Of a DNA stretch of 11,772 bases, positions 1 to 5,783 are shown piece by piece; position 1 is the first letter of the stretch; each line of letters opens with the position of its first letter. Source of the stretch: JADFRG01 sp036986135 (GTDB lineage Bacteria > Chloroflexota > Anaerolineae > Anaerolineales > E44-bin32). A program made the position numbers and the translations under genes. The DNA lies in assembly GCA_036986135.1 (NCBI GenBank), contig BTQZ01000064.1:1-11772 (forward strand). The letters run 5' to 3'. The notes beneath the pieces were generated by a model that had not been told where the DNA came from, did no database searches, and saw nothing but the letters and a program-made list of their open reading frames with translations.

Positions 1-1
1 G

Positions 2-113
2 GAGGTGATCAGCTTGAGACGGAGTTCAGCGCCGCGAAGACCTCCTGGTTGGGCCCGGAGGGGATCAGCTGGAAGCCAGGTTCAAGGTGGCGAAGACCTC
101 CTGGCTGTGCCCG
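2..113 (-). repeat. Imperfect direct repeat (2 x 56 bp) covering the end of the peroxiredoxin gene
   Basis: Two adjacent 56-bp units, 2-57 and 58-113, match at about 43 of 56 positions by eye. The unit at 58-113 is the last 15 codons of the peroxiredoxin gene with its TGA. The unit at 2-57, read on the minus strand, gives GPNQEVFAALNSVSS and a TGA, against GHSQEVFATLNLASS in the gene: 10 of 15 residues are the same and the stop sits at the same place. As 56 is not a multiple of 3, the outer copy is out of frame with the gene and is not translated as its extension. It looks like the remnant of a second, diverged copy of the gene end, or the end of a paralogue reaching in from outside the window. 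Confidence 0.7.
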
Positions 114-538
114 ACAGGTCTGACACCCTCGAATACATGGCTGATACGGCCTGCTTCATCGATCAGGAAAGTGGTGCGAGTTCCGTATGCAGCGTCAGAG
201 GGGCGCAGCTTCCCGGGCTTCCGCACCCCATAAGCCTGTGCCACTTTATGATCTGCATCCGCCAGCAAAGGATACGGAAAGCCATACTTCTCGCTGAAGT
301 CTGCCTGCGACCGCACGGTATCCGGACTGATGCCCAGCACGACGATGTCTCGGTCCTTGAACGACGAATAATCGTCCCGGAAGCCGCATGCCTCCTTGAT
401 ACAGCCTGGCGTGTCCGCCTTCGGGTAGAAGAACAAGACCACTTTCTTGCCCCTGTGGTCCGAAAGACGAACCGTCTCTCCGGTATCGGTCTGCAACTCG
501 AATTCGGGCGCTGCCTCCCCAGCTATGGGCATTCCCAT
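65..538 (-). CDS. bcp: Thiol peroxidase of the Bcp/PrxQ family (peroxiredoxin)
   Basis: The 157-residue protein has the Bcp/PrxQ length and layout. The family reduces hydrogen peroxide and alkyl hydroperoxides in the cytoplasm, using thioredoxin or a similar donor. The active-site loop reads FYPKADTPGCIKEAC: peroxidatic Cys46 lies in the TPGC motif (Thr43) and the resolving Cys51 follows five residues later, the atypical 2-Cys pattern of PrxQ. Arg121 in GTRTTFLID is the conserved active-site arginine. The reading frame is open further upstream to an ATG at 616, but I chose the ATG at 538: an AGGAG at 553-549 lies 10 bases before it, and homologues begin close to the sequence PEFEL. The gene is divergent from greA and appears monocistronic. 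The last 15 codons are repeated downstream in diverged form. Family assignment is secure; the physiological peroxide and electron donor are not known from sequence. Confidence 0.93.
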   Translation of the reverse strand: MGMPIAGEAAPEFELQTDTGETVRLSDHRGKKVVLFFYPKADTPGCIKEACGFRDDYSSFKDRDIVVLGISPDTVRSQADFSEKYGFPYPLLADADHKVAQAYGVRKPGKLRPSDAAYGTRTTFLIDEAGRISHVFEGVRPVGHSQEVFATLNLASS

Positions 539-563
539 ATTCACAGGTCTCCTGAGACTCCGA

Positions 564-572
564 ATCCTATCA
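564..572 (-). promoter_or_regulatory. Possible extended -10 promoter of the peroxiredoxin gene
   Basis: On the minus strand TGATAGGAT (572 to 564) fits an extended -10 element (TGn plus TAGGAT). Transcription would start near 557, just before the AGGAG ribosome binding site at 553-549, leaving a leader of about 19 bases. No convincing -35 hexamer is visible, which extended -10 promoters tolerate. The call rests on one motif. Confidence 0.35.
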
Positions 573-640
573 CTTGCGACGCTGTAATACAGGCGCTGGC
601 GACTAGAAATGGCCAATTCTGTTCGCCAAAATGGGCAATC

Positions 641-669
641 TGGACAGCCCTATTAACTTATGCTATGAT
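641..669 (+). promoter_or_regulatory. Sigma-70-type promoter of greA
   Basis: TGGACA (641-646) and TATGAT (664-669) are separated by exactly 17 bases; each differs from the consensus at one position. The predicted transcription start is near 676, giving a leader of about 98 bases before greA. The promoter faces away from the peroxiredoxin gene. Confidence 0.7.
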
Positions 670-685
670 CCCCGGCGCTTATGGG

Positions 686-712
686 CTGAGAGAACTCTCT
701 CAGTTCATTTTT
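686..712 (+). terminator. Hairpin plus T tract in the greA leader: possible attenuator
   Basis: CTGAGAGAACTCTCTCAG (686-703) folds into a perfect 7-bp stem with a 4-base loop. It is followed by TTCATTTTT (704-712), a recognisable T tract. It lies about 10 bases after the predicted greA transcription start and 60 bases before the gene, so it would act on greA itself. The stem is only moderately GC-rich, so termination would be partial. It could instead be a protein-binding palindrome. Confidence 0.5.
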
Positions 713-773
713 GTCATATTAGGGAAGCACTCGAATCTGAATACAAGCCCAGGAGTGCATGTCTGGAGTTGCG

Positions 774-1241
774 ATGGCGAACCAAGCAGTCTATCTAACT
801 AAAAAAGGTCGCAAGAAACTTGAGGATGAGCTGACCTACTTGCGCGAGACCAAGCGCCAGGAAGTGGCCAATCGACTACACGAAGCGATGGAAGATGGCG
901 AACTGATTGAGAACGCCGAATACGAGGCGGCCAAGAATGAGCAGGCCTTCGTCGAGGGACGCATTCTTGAAATCGAATATATGCTCGCCTCGGCTCAAGA
1001 AATCAAGCGCCATCGGGCCACAGACATGGTGCTGATCGGCAGCACGGTGGTGGTGAAACAGGATGGATCATCCAGCGAGACTTATACTATCGTTGGCGCA
1101 GCGGAAGCCAGCCCTAAGGAGGGCCTTATCTCGAACGAATCTCCGCTAGGCCAGGCGCTGCTACAACGCAAAGTCGGAGACGACATCCGGGTCGAGGCAC
1201 CTGCAGGCGTTCTAAGCTTTCGTATCGTCAAGATCAAGTGA
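774..1241 (+). CDS. greA: Transcription elongation factor GreA
   Basis: This 155-residue protein has the full GreA length. GreA inserts its coiled coil into the secondary channel of RNA polymerase and stimulates cleavage of backtracked RNA, rescuing stalled complexes. Residues 1-75 form the N-terminal coiled coil, whose tip carries DGELIENAEYEAAK. Glu46 matches the conserved Glu44 of the E. coli tip, and Glu43 stands where E. coli has Asp41, a conservative change. Residues 85-155 are the FKBP-like C-terminal domain, with the typical GLISNESPLGQALL and KVGD motifs. I chose the ATG at 774 over the in-frame ATG at 759: TGGAG at 764-768 is 5 bases away, homologues start near this point, and the AGGAG before 759 leaves only 3 bases. 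It has its own promoter and leader hairpin, and is followed by a strong terminator before lysS. Confidence 0.96.
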   Translation: MANQAVYLTKKGRKKLEDELTYLRETKRQEVANRLHEAMEDGELIENAEYEAAKNEQAFVEGRILEIEYMLASAQEIKRHRATDMVLIGSTVVVKQDGSSSETYTIVGAAEASPKEGLISNESPLGQALLQRKVGDDIRVEAPAGVLSFRIVKIK

Positions 1242-1261
1242 GTGAACCGAAGTGAAAAAAT

Positions 1262-1301
1262 GCCCTGCGCCAAGGTCCTGGCGCGGGGCGCTTTTTATTT
1301 T
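1262..1301 (+). terminator. Rho-independent terminator after greA
   Basis: GCCCTGCGCCA (1262-1272) pairs with TGGCGCGGGGC (1279-1289), an 11-bp stem with one G-T pair and a 6-base loop. TTTTTATTTT follows (1292-1301). An A6 run at 1255-1260 lies just before the stem. The structure starts 20 bases after the greA stop and ends 18 bases before the lysS start. Confidence 0.88.
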
Positions 1302-1319
1302 GGGAGAGAGAGATTATCC

Positions 1320-2822
1320 ATGATAGATAGGCTCACACAAATCCGGCTTCAAAAGCTGGACCGCATAAGAAAAGAAGGACTCGACCCCTATCCGGCGCGA
1401 GCCAGTAGGTCGCACACCTCGAGCGCAGCCACCGAGGCCTTCGAGGCTGCGGCCAAGGATGAAGAAGTTCGAGTTGCCGTGGCCGGGCGCCTTCGATCCA
1501 TCCGAGAGATGGGCAGGACCGCGTTTGTCCATATCGAAGACAATGACGGAAAGCTCCAACTGTATCTTCGAGAGGACGAGCTGGGCCCCGATCAATTCGA
1601 CCTCTTTCTGGAAGCCTTCGATCTCGGCGATTTCATTCAGGCGGAAGGGGAGATGTTCCGAACCCGGACCGGTGAAGTGACCGTGAGGGTCGAAACATTT
1701 CTCATGCTGTCGAAGGCCACCTACCCACTACCGGCTGTCAAGGAAGAGGTCGTCGACGACGAGATCGTGGTCCATTCGGCGTTCGACAATCCGGAGGCGC
1801 GCTACCGCGAGCGGTACGCCGACCTGGCCGTCAATCCAGAGGTGAGAGAGGTGTTTAGGACACGCGCACGCATTATTGATGCGCTGCGCCAGTACCTCAA
1901 TAATCTCGGATTCCTGGAGGTCGAGACCCCCGTGCTGCAGCCTATCTACGGCGGGGCGGCTGCGGAGCCATTCATCACTCATCACAACCAGCTTCATCAG
2001 GACCTCTATCTGCGCGTCTCATTCGAACTCTATTTAAAACGGCTGCTCGTGGGGGGATTGGAGCGTGTCTATGAAATCGGAAGGGACTTTCGGAATGAGG
2101 GCGTCGATCGTACTCACCAGCCCGAGTTCACGCAGTTGGAGTTCTACATGGCCTATGCCGATTATCAGCTGGTCATGGATGTAACAGAAGATATGATCAC
2201 CTATATGGTCGAACAAGTGCTGGGCGGGACGCAGATCGAATACCAGAGCCAAACCATCGATGTGACCCCTCCCTGGGGACGGATCGAGTTACGCGCTGCA
2301 ATCGCAGAGCAGACCGGGATCGACTATGCAGAGCACAAATCCGAAAAAGCGCTGCGCAAGGCGATCTCAAAAGCCGGGATTGAAGCTCCTGAAAAAGCCT
2401 CGCGCGGGAAGCTGATCGAGCATTTGCTGGATCATCATGTTGTGCCGGAAATTATCCAGCCGACTTTCTTGTACGATTACCCACGAGATATTTCCCCCCT
2501 CGCCAAGGCCAATCCAGACAATCCGGAAAGCGTCGAGCGATTTGAAGGATTCGTAGCAGGAATGGAGATCTGCAACGCCTTTACGGAATTAAACGACCCG
2601 CTCGAGCAGGAGCAGCGATTTCTGGAAATGGGGCGCACTTACGAAGAGGATGACGTAGATCGCCATCCGCTGGATGAGGACTACTTGAGGGCGATGCGCT
2701 ATGGGATGCCGCCCAACGGTGGCTTCGGTATGGGGATCGACCGCCTCACCATGCTGCTAACCGACCGTCCCAGCATCCGCGAGGTCATTCTGTTTCCCCA
2801 TCTTCGGGCCAAGGAAAATTAG
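1320..2822 (+). CDS. lysS: Lysyl-tRNA synthetase, class II
   Basis: This 500-residue protein has the usual bacterial LysS length. It charges tRNA-Lys with lysine using ATP, in the cytoplasm. Residues about 50-130 are the N-terminal OB-fold that reads the anticodon. The catalytic domain follows: motif 1 around 182-210 (ending QPIYGGAAAEPF), motif 2 at about 250-275 with RDFRNE (255-260), and motif 3 with GFGMGIDRL (468-476) close to the C-terminus. The frame is open to a GTG at 1242, but that would run through the greA terminator. I chose the ATG at 1320, preceded by a purine-rich GGGAGAGAGAGA (1302-1313). No separate promoter is obvious between the terminator and the start, so lysS may depend on read-through from greA. 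Its TAG (2820-2822) overlaps the TAA of the convergent PHP gene. Confidence 0.97.
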   Translation: MIDRLTQIRLQKLDRIRKEGLDPYPARASRSHTSSAATEAFEAAAKDEEVRVAVAGRLRSIREMGRTAFVHIEDNDGKLQLYLREDELGPDQFDLFLEAFDLGDFIQAEGEMFRTRTGEVTVRVETFLMLSKATYPLPAVKEEVVDDEIVVHSAFDNPEARYRERYADLAVNPEVREVFRTRARIIDALRQYLNNLGFLEVETPVLQPIYGGAAAEPFITHHNQLHQDLYLRVSFELYLKRLLVGGLERVYEIGRDFRNEGVDRTHQPEFTQLEFYMAYADYQLVMDVTEDMITYMVEQVLGGTQIEYQSQTIDVTPPWGRIELRAAIAEQTGIDYAEHKSEKALRKAISKAGIEAPEKASRGKLIEHLLDHHVVPEIIQPTFLYDYPRDISPLAKANPDNPESVERFEGFVAGMEICNAFTELNDPLEQEQRFLEMGRTYEEDDVDRHPLDEDYLRAMRYGMPPNGGFGMGIDRLTMLLTDRPSIREVILFPHLRAKEN

Positions 2823-3487
2823 GAGTTCGGGCGCCAGCCAAGTCGCTTCCGAAAGGTCGCATAGCGGGAGAAGAAATGCACGAGCGGAGAGGATAGTTTT
2901 CCAACTACCTCCGCTTGCTTGAGGGCCGCCCGCATCCCGTCCGCATCATCGAAAGCAGGTAAACGCAATCCCGCGGTGCCCACCTCTAGATAGGCGTGGG
3001 CATCCGAGCCAGCAGTCCCCGCGAGGCCGGCCTCGTCGGCCAAATCCCGAGCCCGCCCATTGGCGTCTTTACCGACCGTACGAGCGTTGAAGATCTCCAA
3101 AGCATCCACATAAGGCAGGATTTCGCGCAGAGCGGGCTCCTGCCATGCGCCGCCGCGAAAGGGGTCCAGGGGATGGGCCACGCTGATGACTGCATCCTGC
3201 TCCTTCAGGCGATGGATGGCATCCATCGGTTCGAGGCCGCGTGGGATCCATTCTGTTACGAAGTAGGCCAATAACTCACCTTGGGTCGTGTAGACCTCCT
3301 CGCCAATGATCACCAGGTCGGGATCTAGCGCGTGGGCCTCGCGTGCTCCTTCAATTTCACTGTGATCAGTGATTGCGAGGCGCCCGATACCTTTCGCCCG
3401 AGCGGTCTCCAAGAGCCGCTCTGGCATCATCAGGCAATCCTTTGAGCGGTACGTATGACAGTGAAGCTCGGCGAGGACTAGTGTCAC
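2819..3487 (-). CDS. PHP-domain metal-dependent phosphoesterase
   Basis: This 222-residue protein has the PHP domain signature, a TIM-barrel-like fold with a cluster of divalent metals. The expected ligands are present: HCH at 9-11, TDH at 40-42, Glu63/Glu64 in GEE, His105 in VAHP, and GSDAH with Asp162 and His164. Stand-alone members of this group hydrolyse small phosphoesters such as 3',5'-nucleoside bisphosphates or histidinol phosphate; I cannot tell the substrate here. I chose the GTG at 3487 rather than the ATG at 3526: the GTG overlaps the stop of the upstream peptidase gene as GTGA, and the PHP domain starts immediately with TLVLAELHCHT. No clear Shine-Dalgarno precedes it, which fits reinitiation after the peptidase stop. 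The C-terminal 30 residues are basic (FFSRYATFRKRLGW). The 3' end overlaps lysS by 4 bp. Confidence 0.88.
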   Translation of the reverse strand: MTLVLAELHCHTYRSKDCLMMPERLLETARAKGIGRLAITDHSEIEGAREAHALDPDLVIIGEEVYTTQGELLAYFVTEWIPRGLEPMDAIHRLKEQDAVISVAHPLDPFRGGAWQEPALREILPYVDALEIFNARTVGKDANGRARDLADEAGLAGTAGSDAHAYLEVGTAGLRLPAFDDADGMRAALKQAEVVGKLSSPLVHFFSRYATFRKRLGWRPNS

Positions 3488-4443
3488 GGCTGGCCAGCCA
3501 GTCCGGGAATACCTTTTAGAGTGCACGCATGCCGCACCGAATTCCGAATGGATTCCGCAACGGCCAATTCAACCAGGTAAGCGACCAAATCAAATCGCGC
3601 CTCTACCTGGCCTGTGGCGAGCGCAAAGGCGATATCGCCATCGTGAGTCGTGTGGGAGGGTCGAACGGCCACTACCAGTCCATTCTGGGCGTGCTGAGCC
3701 AACCGATTCACATCGACTTTGCTGAGAGTGGCGTTGGTTGCCGCAACGATGAGAGTGGTATTAGTGCCCTCTGGAATCTCGGGCTCCCTGGCCAGGTGCT
3801 GCACCGGATCGTTCTCAGCGAACCACGATCCATCGGGGCTGCGGGCGCCCGCAAGGACCGTCCCGTCTGGATTCAGTATATCGCCCACACAATTAGTCAC
3901 CGCTGCGGCTCCAACGATCAGCTTTTCCCCACCATCAATATCAATTTCCTCAGAGGCAGTGCCAAATCCGCCCTTCATGATCCCTTCGAACCCGGCCCAC
4001 TTTCCAACTGTAACCCCGGCACCCGCGCCGACATTGCCTTGCGCGACTTCATCGGCCTGCGCAGCCTGGCAGGCACGATAGCCCATCTCGGCGTCCGGAC
4101 GGCGTTTCCCTTCACTCAAGAATAGGTCGTAGACGACGGCCGCGGGAACGATAGGCACGGTCGCTCGAGGGGTCCAATGACCGAGGTTGTTCTCCTCCAG
4201 GTAGCGCATAACTCCGTCGGCGGCTGCCAGCCCAAACGCACTTCCGCCTGTCAGCAATACGGCCGTGACATCTTGCACATGCTTATCAGGCCCCAGAAGC
4301 GCCGTTTCGCGACTTCCCGGTGAGGGACCGCGAACGTCGACCCCTCCTACCGTGTTTTCTGGGCACAGGATCACGGAACAGCCCGTATGGTGATGAGGGT
4401 CGGTGGAGTGACCGATGCGGATACCGGGTACTTGAGTGATCAT
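3484..4443 (-). CDS. P1 (S58) family self-processing peptidase
   Basis: This 319-residue protein matches the P1 family that includes the L-aminopeptidase/D-esterase DmpA, beta-aminopeptidases and the nylon-oligomer hydrolase NylC. These are N-terminal-nucleophile hydrolases made as one chain that cuts itself into two subunits. Visible family hallmarks are GIRIGHSTD near the N-terminus, LLTGGSAFGLAAADGV (64-79), and GNVGAGAGVTVGK with MKGGFGTAS. The probable self-cleavage site is NTT at 228-230: cleavage after Asn228 would expose Thr229, as in NylC; DmpA uses Ser. I chose the ATG at 4443; the in-frame TTG at 4458 would lie almost on the predicted transcription start. It is the first gene of a two-gene unit with the PHP protein, overlapping it by 4 bp. 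No signal peptide is visible, so it is probably cytoplasmic. Natural substrate unknown. Confidence 0.9.
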   Translation of the reverse strand: MITQVPGIRIGHSTDPHHHTGCSVILCPENTVGGVDVRGPSPGSRETALLGPDKHVQDVTAVLLTGGSAFGLAAADGVMRYLEENNLGHWTPRATVPIVPAAVVYDLFLSEGKRRPDAEMGYRACQAAQADEVAQGNVGAGAGVTVGKWAGFEGIMKGGFGTASEEIDIDGGEKLIVGAAAVTNCVGDILNPDGTVLAGARSPDGSWFAENDPVQHLAREPEIPEGTNTTLIVAATNATLSKVDVNRLAQHAQNGLVVAVRPSHTTHDGDIAFALATGQVEARFDLVAYLVELAVAESIRNSVRHACTLKGIPGLAGQP

Positions 4444-4461
4444 TTTGGGCAAACCCAACGA

Positions 4462-4489
4462 ATTCTAAGCGATATCGGCGGCAGCTCAA
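4462..4489 (-). promoter_or_regulatory. Probable promoter of the P1 peptidase-PHP unit
   Basis: Minus-strand TTGAGC (4489-4484) and TAGAAT (4467-4462) are 16 bases apart. The predicted start near 4455 leaves about 12 bases of leader before the ATG at 4443, with no clear Shine-Dalgarno in it. Confidence 0.5.
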
Positions 4490-4499
4490 GCTTAAGCGA

Positions 4500-4525
4500 G
4501 AAGCGCACCTCTTGGGGTGCGCTTC
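4500..4525 (-). terminator. Strong hairpin after the sigma-factor gene, probable terminator
   Basis: GAAGCGCACC (4500-4509) pairs perfectly with GGTGCGCTTC (4516-4525) around a 6-base loop. It lies about 60 bases after the sigma-factor stop and just upstream of the P1 peptidase promoter, the right place to insulate the two. The T tract is poor on both strands, so it may be a weak or Rho-assisted terminator, or an RNA-stabilising hairpin. Confidence 0.5.
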
Positions 4526-4549
4526 AAACGCTCAGTCCTCTTTGGCACA

Positions 4550-4593
4550 AAGGCTAGCAGGCTCGCCTGGCGTGCTGCATTGTAGCTAGCCTT
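4550..4593 (-). repeat. 9-bp inverted repeat around the sigma-factor stop codon
   Basis: AAGGCTAGC (4550-4558) is the exact reverse complement of GCTAGCCTT (4585-4593). The right arm contains the TAG stop of the sigma-factor gene. Between the arms a small CAGG-CTCG-CCTG hairpin can form. The role is unknown; it could shape the mRNA 3' end. Confidence 0.5.
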
Positions 4594-5617
4594 CCCAGTA
4601 ACCTAGCAAGCGCCCGCGCTGAGCAGGATGGCGTAGTCTTCGAAGTGCCTGAGCCTCAAGCTGGCGCGCACGTTCGCGCGTAACGCCCAGTTGATTTCCA
4701 ATCGCTTCCAACGTGTGTGTCTTCCCGTTCTTCAATCCGTAGCGCAGTTCAAGCGTTGTGCGCTCCCTTGGCGGCAGCTCATCGAGCGCTGTGCGAAGAT
4801 CGTCACCCAACAAGGTCTCGAGCGTCCAGGTTTCCGGATCAGGCCCATCCGCGTCTGGAATCAGGTCGCCGAGCTCTCGATCGTTCTCTTCGTCCATTGG
4901 CTTCTCGAGCGAAAGCGGCTGCTCCATGGCACGAATGAGTTCCTCGACCCGCGTTACGGGAACTTCCAGCCTCTCTGCAAGCTCCTCGAGAGTAGGATCC
5001 CGGCCCAGGGTTTGGGTCAGCTGGGTAGCTGCGTGCCGCAGCTTCGTGATCTGCTCACCCATGTAGACCGGGAGCCGGATGGTACGGCTCTGGTCTGAGA
5101 TGGCGCGGGTGACCGCCTGGCGAATCCACCATGTGGCATAAGTTGAGAACTTGAGGCCGCGGCGCCAGTCGAACTTTTTGGCGGCCCGCATCAGCCCGAT
5201 GTGACCTTCCTGGATCAGATCGGTGAACGGAACACCGCGGCCGCGGTACTTGCGAGCCACACTAATGACCAATCGGGAATTGGCCAGGATGATATGCTCG
5301 AAGGCAGCCATTCCGTCCTGAACCTGCTGTAGCAGCTCCCGCCTGCGCTTTGCGCCGAGCTCACTCTTGGCCAGCGTCCCACTGGCCTTGTTCCCTCGCT
5401 CAATACTCTTGGCTAGATCGACTTCATCCTGCATTGTCAGCAGGGGCACGCGACCCACATTTGAAAGGTACTGGGCAATAGAATCGCCCGAGTCGGCCGC
5501 GCGTATCGCCGAGAAGTCAAAATCAAGCTCCTCAACGGTCGGACCGACCGTTCCACCCTTCAGGTTGTCGTCGCCCCTGATCATTTTGCGTACATCCAAT
5601 GTATCGTCGCTCACCAT
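4586..5617 (-). CDS. RNA polymerase sigma factor, RpoD/SigA family
   Basis: This 343-residue protein carries all core regions of a sigma-70 group 1/2 factor. Region 1.2 is at about 44-76 (DSIAQYLSNVGRVPLL); region 2 at 106-185 includes DLIQEGHIGLMRA, the core-binding and -10-melting FSTYATWWIRQAVTRAI (157-173) and RTIRLPVYM; region 3 spans about 186-260; and region 4.2 at 300-332 has the helix-turn-helix HTLEAIGNQLGVTRERARQLEAQAL, which reads the -35 box. Region 1.1 is absent; the N-terminal 40 residues are acidic and not recognisable. In region 4.2 the usual RERIRQIE reads RERARQLE. The ATG at 5617 is preceded by AAAGGGG (5627-5621). It could be the housekeeping factor or a group 2 alternative; sequence alone does not decide. 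It has its own promoter in the 166-bp gap before the DUF362 gene. Confidence 0.95.
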   Translation of the reverse strand: MVSDDTLDVRKMIRGDDNLKGGTVGPTVEELDFDFSAIRAADSGDSIAQYLSNVGRVPLLTMQDEVDLAKSIERGNKASGTLAKSELGAKRRRELLQQVQDGMAAFEHIILANSRLVISVARKYRGRGVPFTDLIQEGHIGLMRAAKKFDWRRGLKFSTYATWWIRQAVTRAISDQSRTIRLPVYMGEQITKLRHAATQLTQTLGRDPTLEELAERLEVPVTRVEELIRAMEQPLSLEKPMDEENDRELGDLIPDADGPDPETWTLETLLGDDLRTALDELPPRERTTLELRYGLKNGKTHTLEAIGNQLGVTRERARQLEAQALRRLRHPAQRGRLLGYWEG

Positions 5618-5698
5618 TTGCCCCTTTATCCAAGACCTAAATACTGTCGTTGTGCGTAAGGGTAAGGCGTTCCTACCCAGCCTATTTGTACAGGATTT

Positions 5699-5727
5699 TT
5701 ATAAGAAAAAGATTGGCAAATTGTCAG
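5699..5727 (-). promoter_or_regulatory. Promoter of the sigma-factor gene
   Basis: Minus-strand CTGACA (5727-5722) and TTATAA (5704-5699) are 17 bases apart. The overlapping TATAAA at 18 bases also fits. The region between is T-rich. The start would be near 5692, giving a leader of about 75 bases before the ATG at 5617. Confidence 0.65.
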
Positions 5728-5783
5728 CGTTTCGTTAGAGGCAATCTCTCGGACTGCCTAGGGAGCGGTGAGCCTCGAAGGAA

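Noticed and set aside
5..802. Long open frame antisense to the peroxiredoxin gene and running into greA
   Set aside because: It lies opposite a clear peroxiredoxin, crosses the greA promoter, and its translation has no recognisable domain or low-complexity pattern typical of a real protein.
1302..1313. GA repeat before lysS as a microsatellite
   Set aside because: It is only about five dinucleotides long and is better explained as a purine-rich ribosome binding region.
1242..1319. GTG start extending lysS by 26 residues
   Set aside because: It would place the greA terminator inside the coding sequence, and the added residues do not fit LysRS N-termini.
3529..4125. 198-codon open frame antisense to the P1 peptidase gene
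   Set aside because: Shadow of a well-supported gene; no domain and no ribosome binding site.
5735..5760. Small inverted repeat AGGCA/TGCCT after the DUF362 gene as a terminator
   Set aside because: The stem is only 5 bp with an 11-base loop and no T tract follows on the minus strand.
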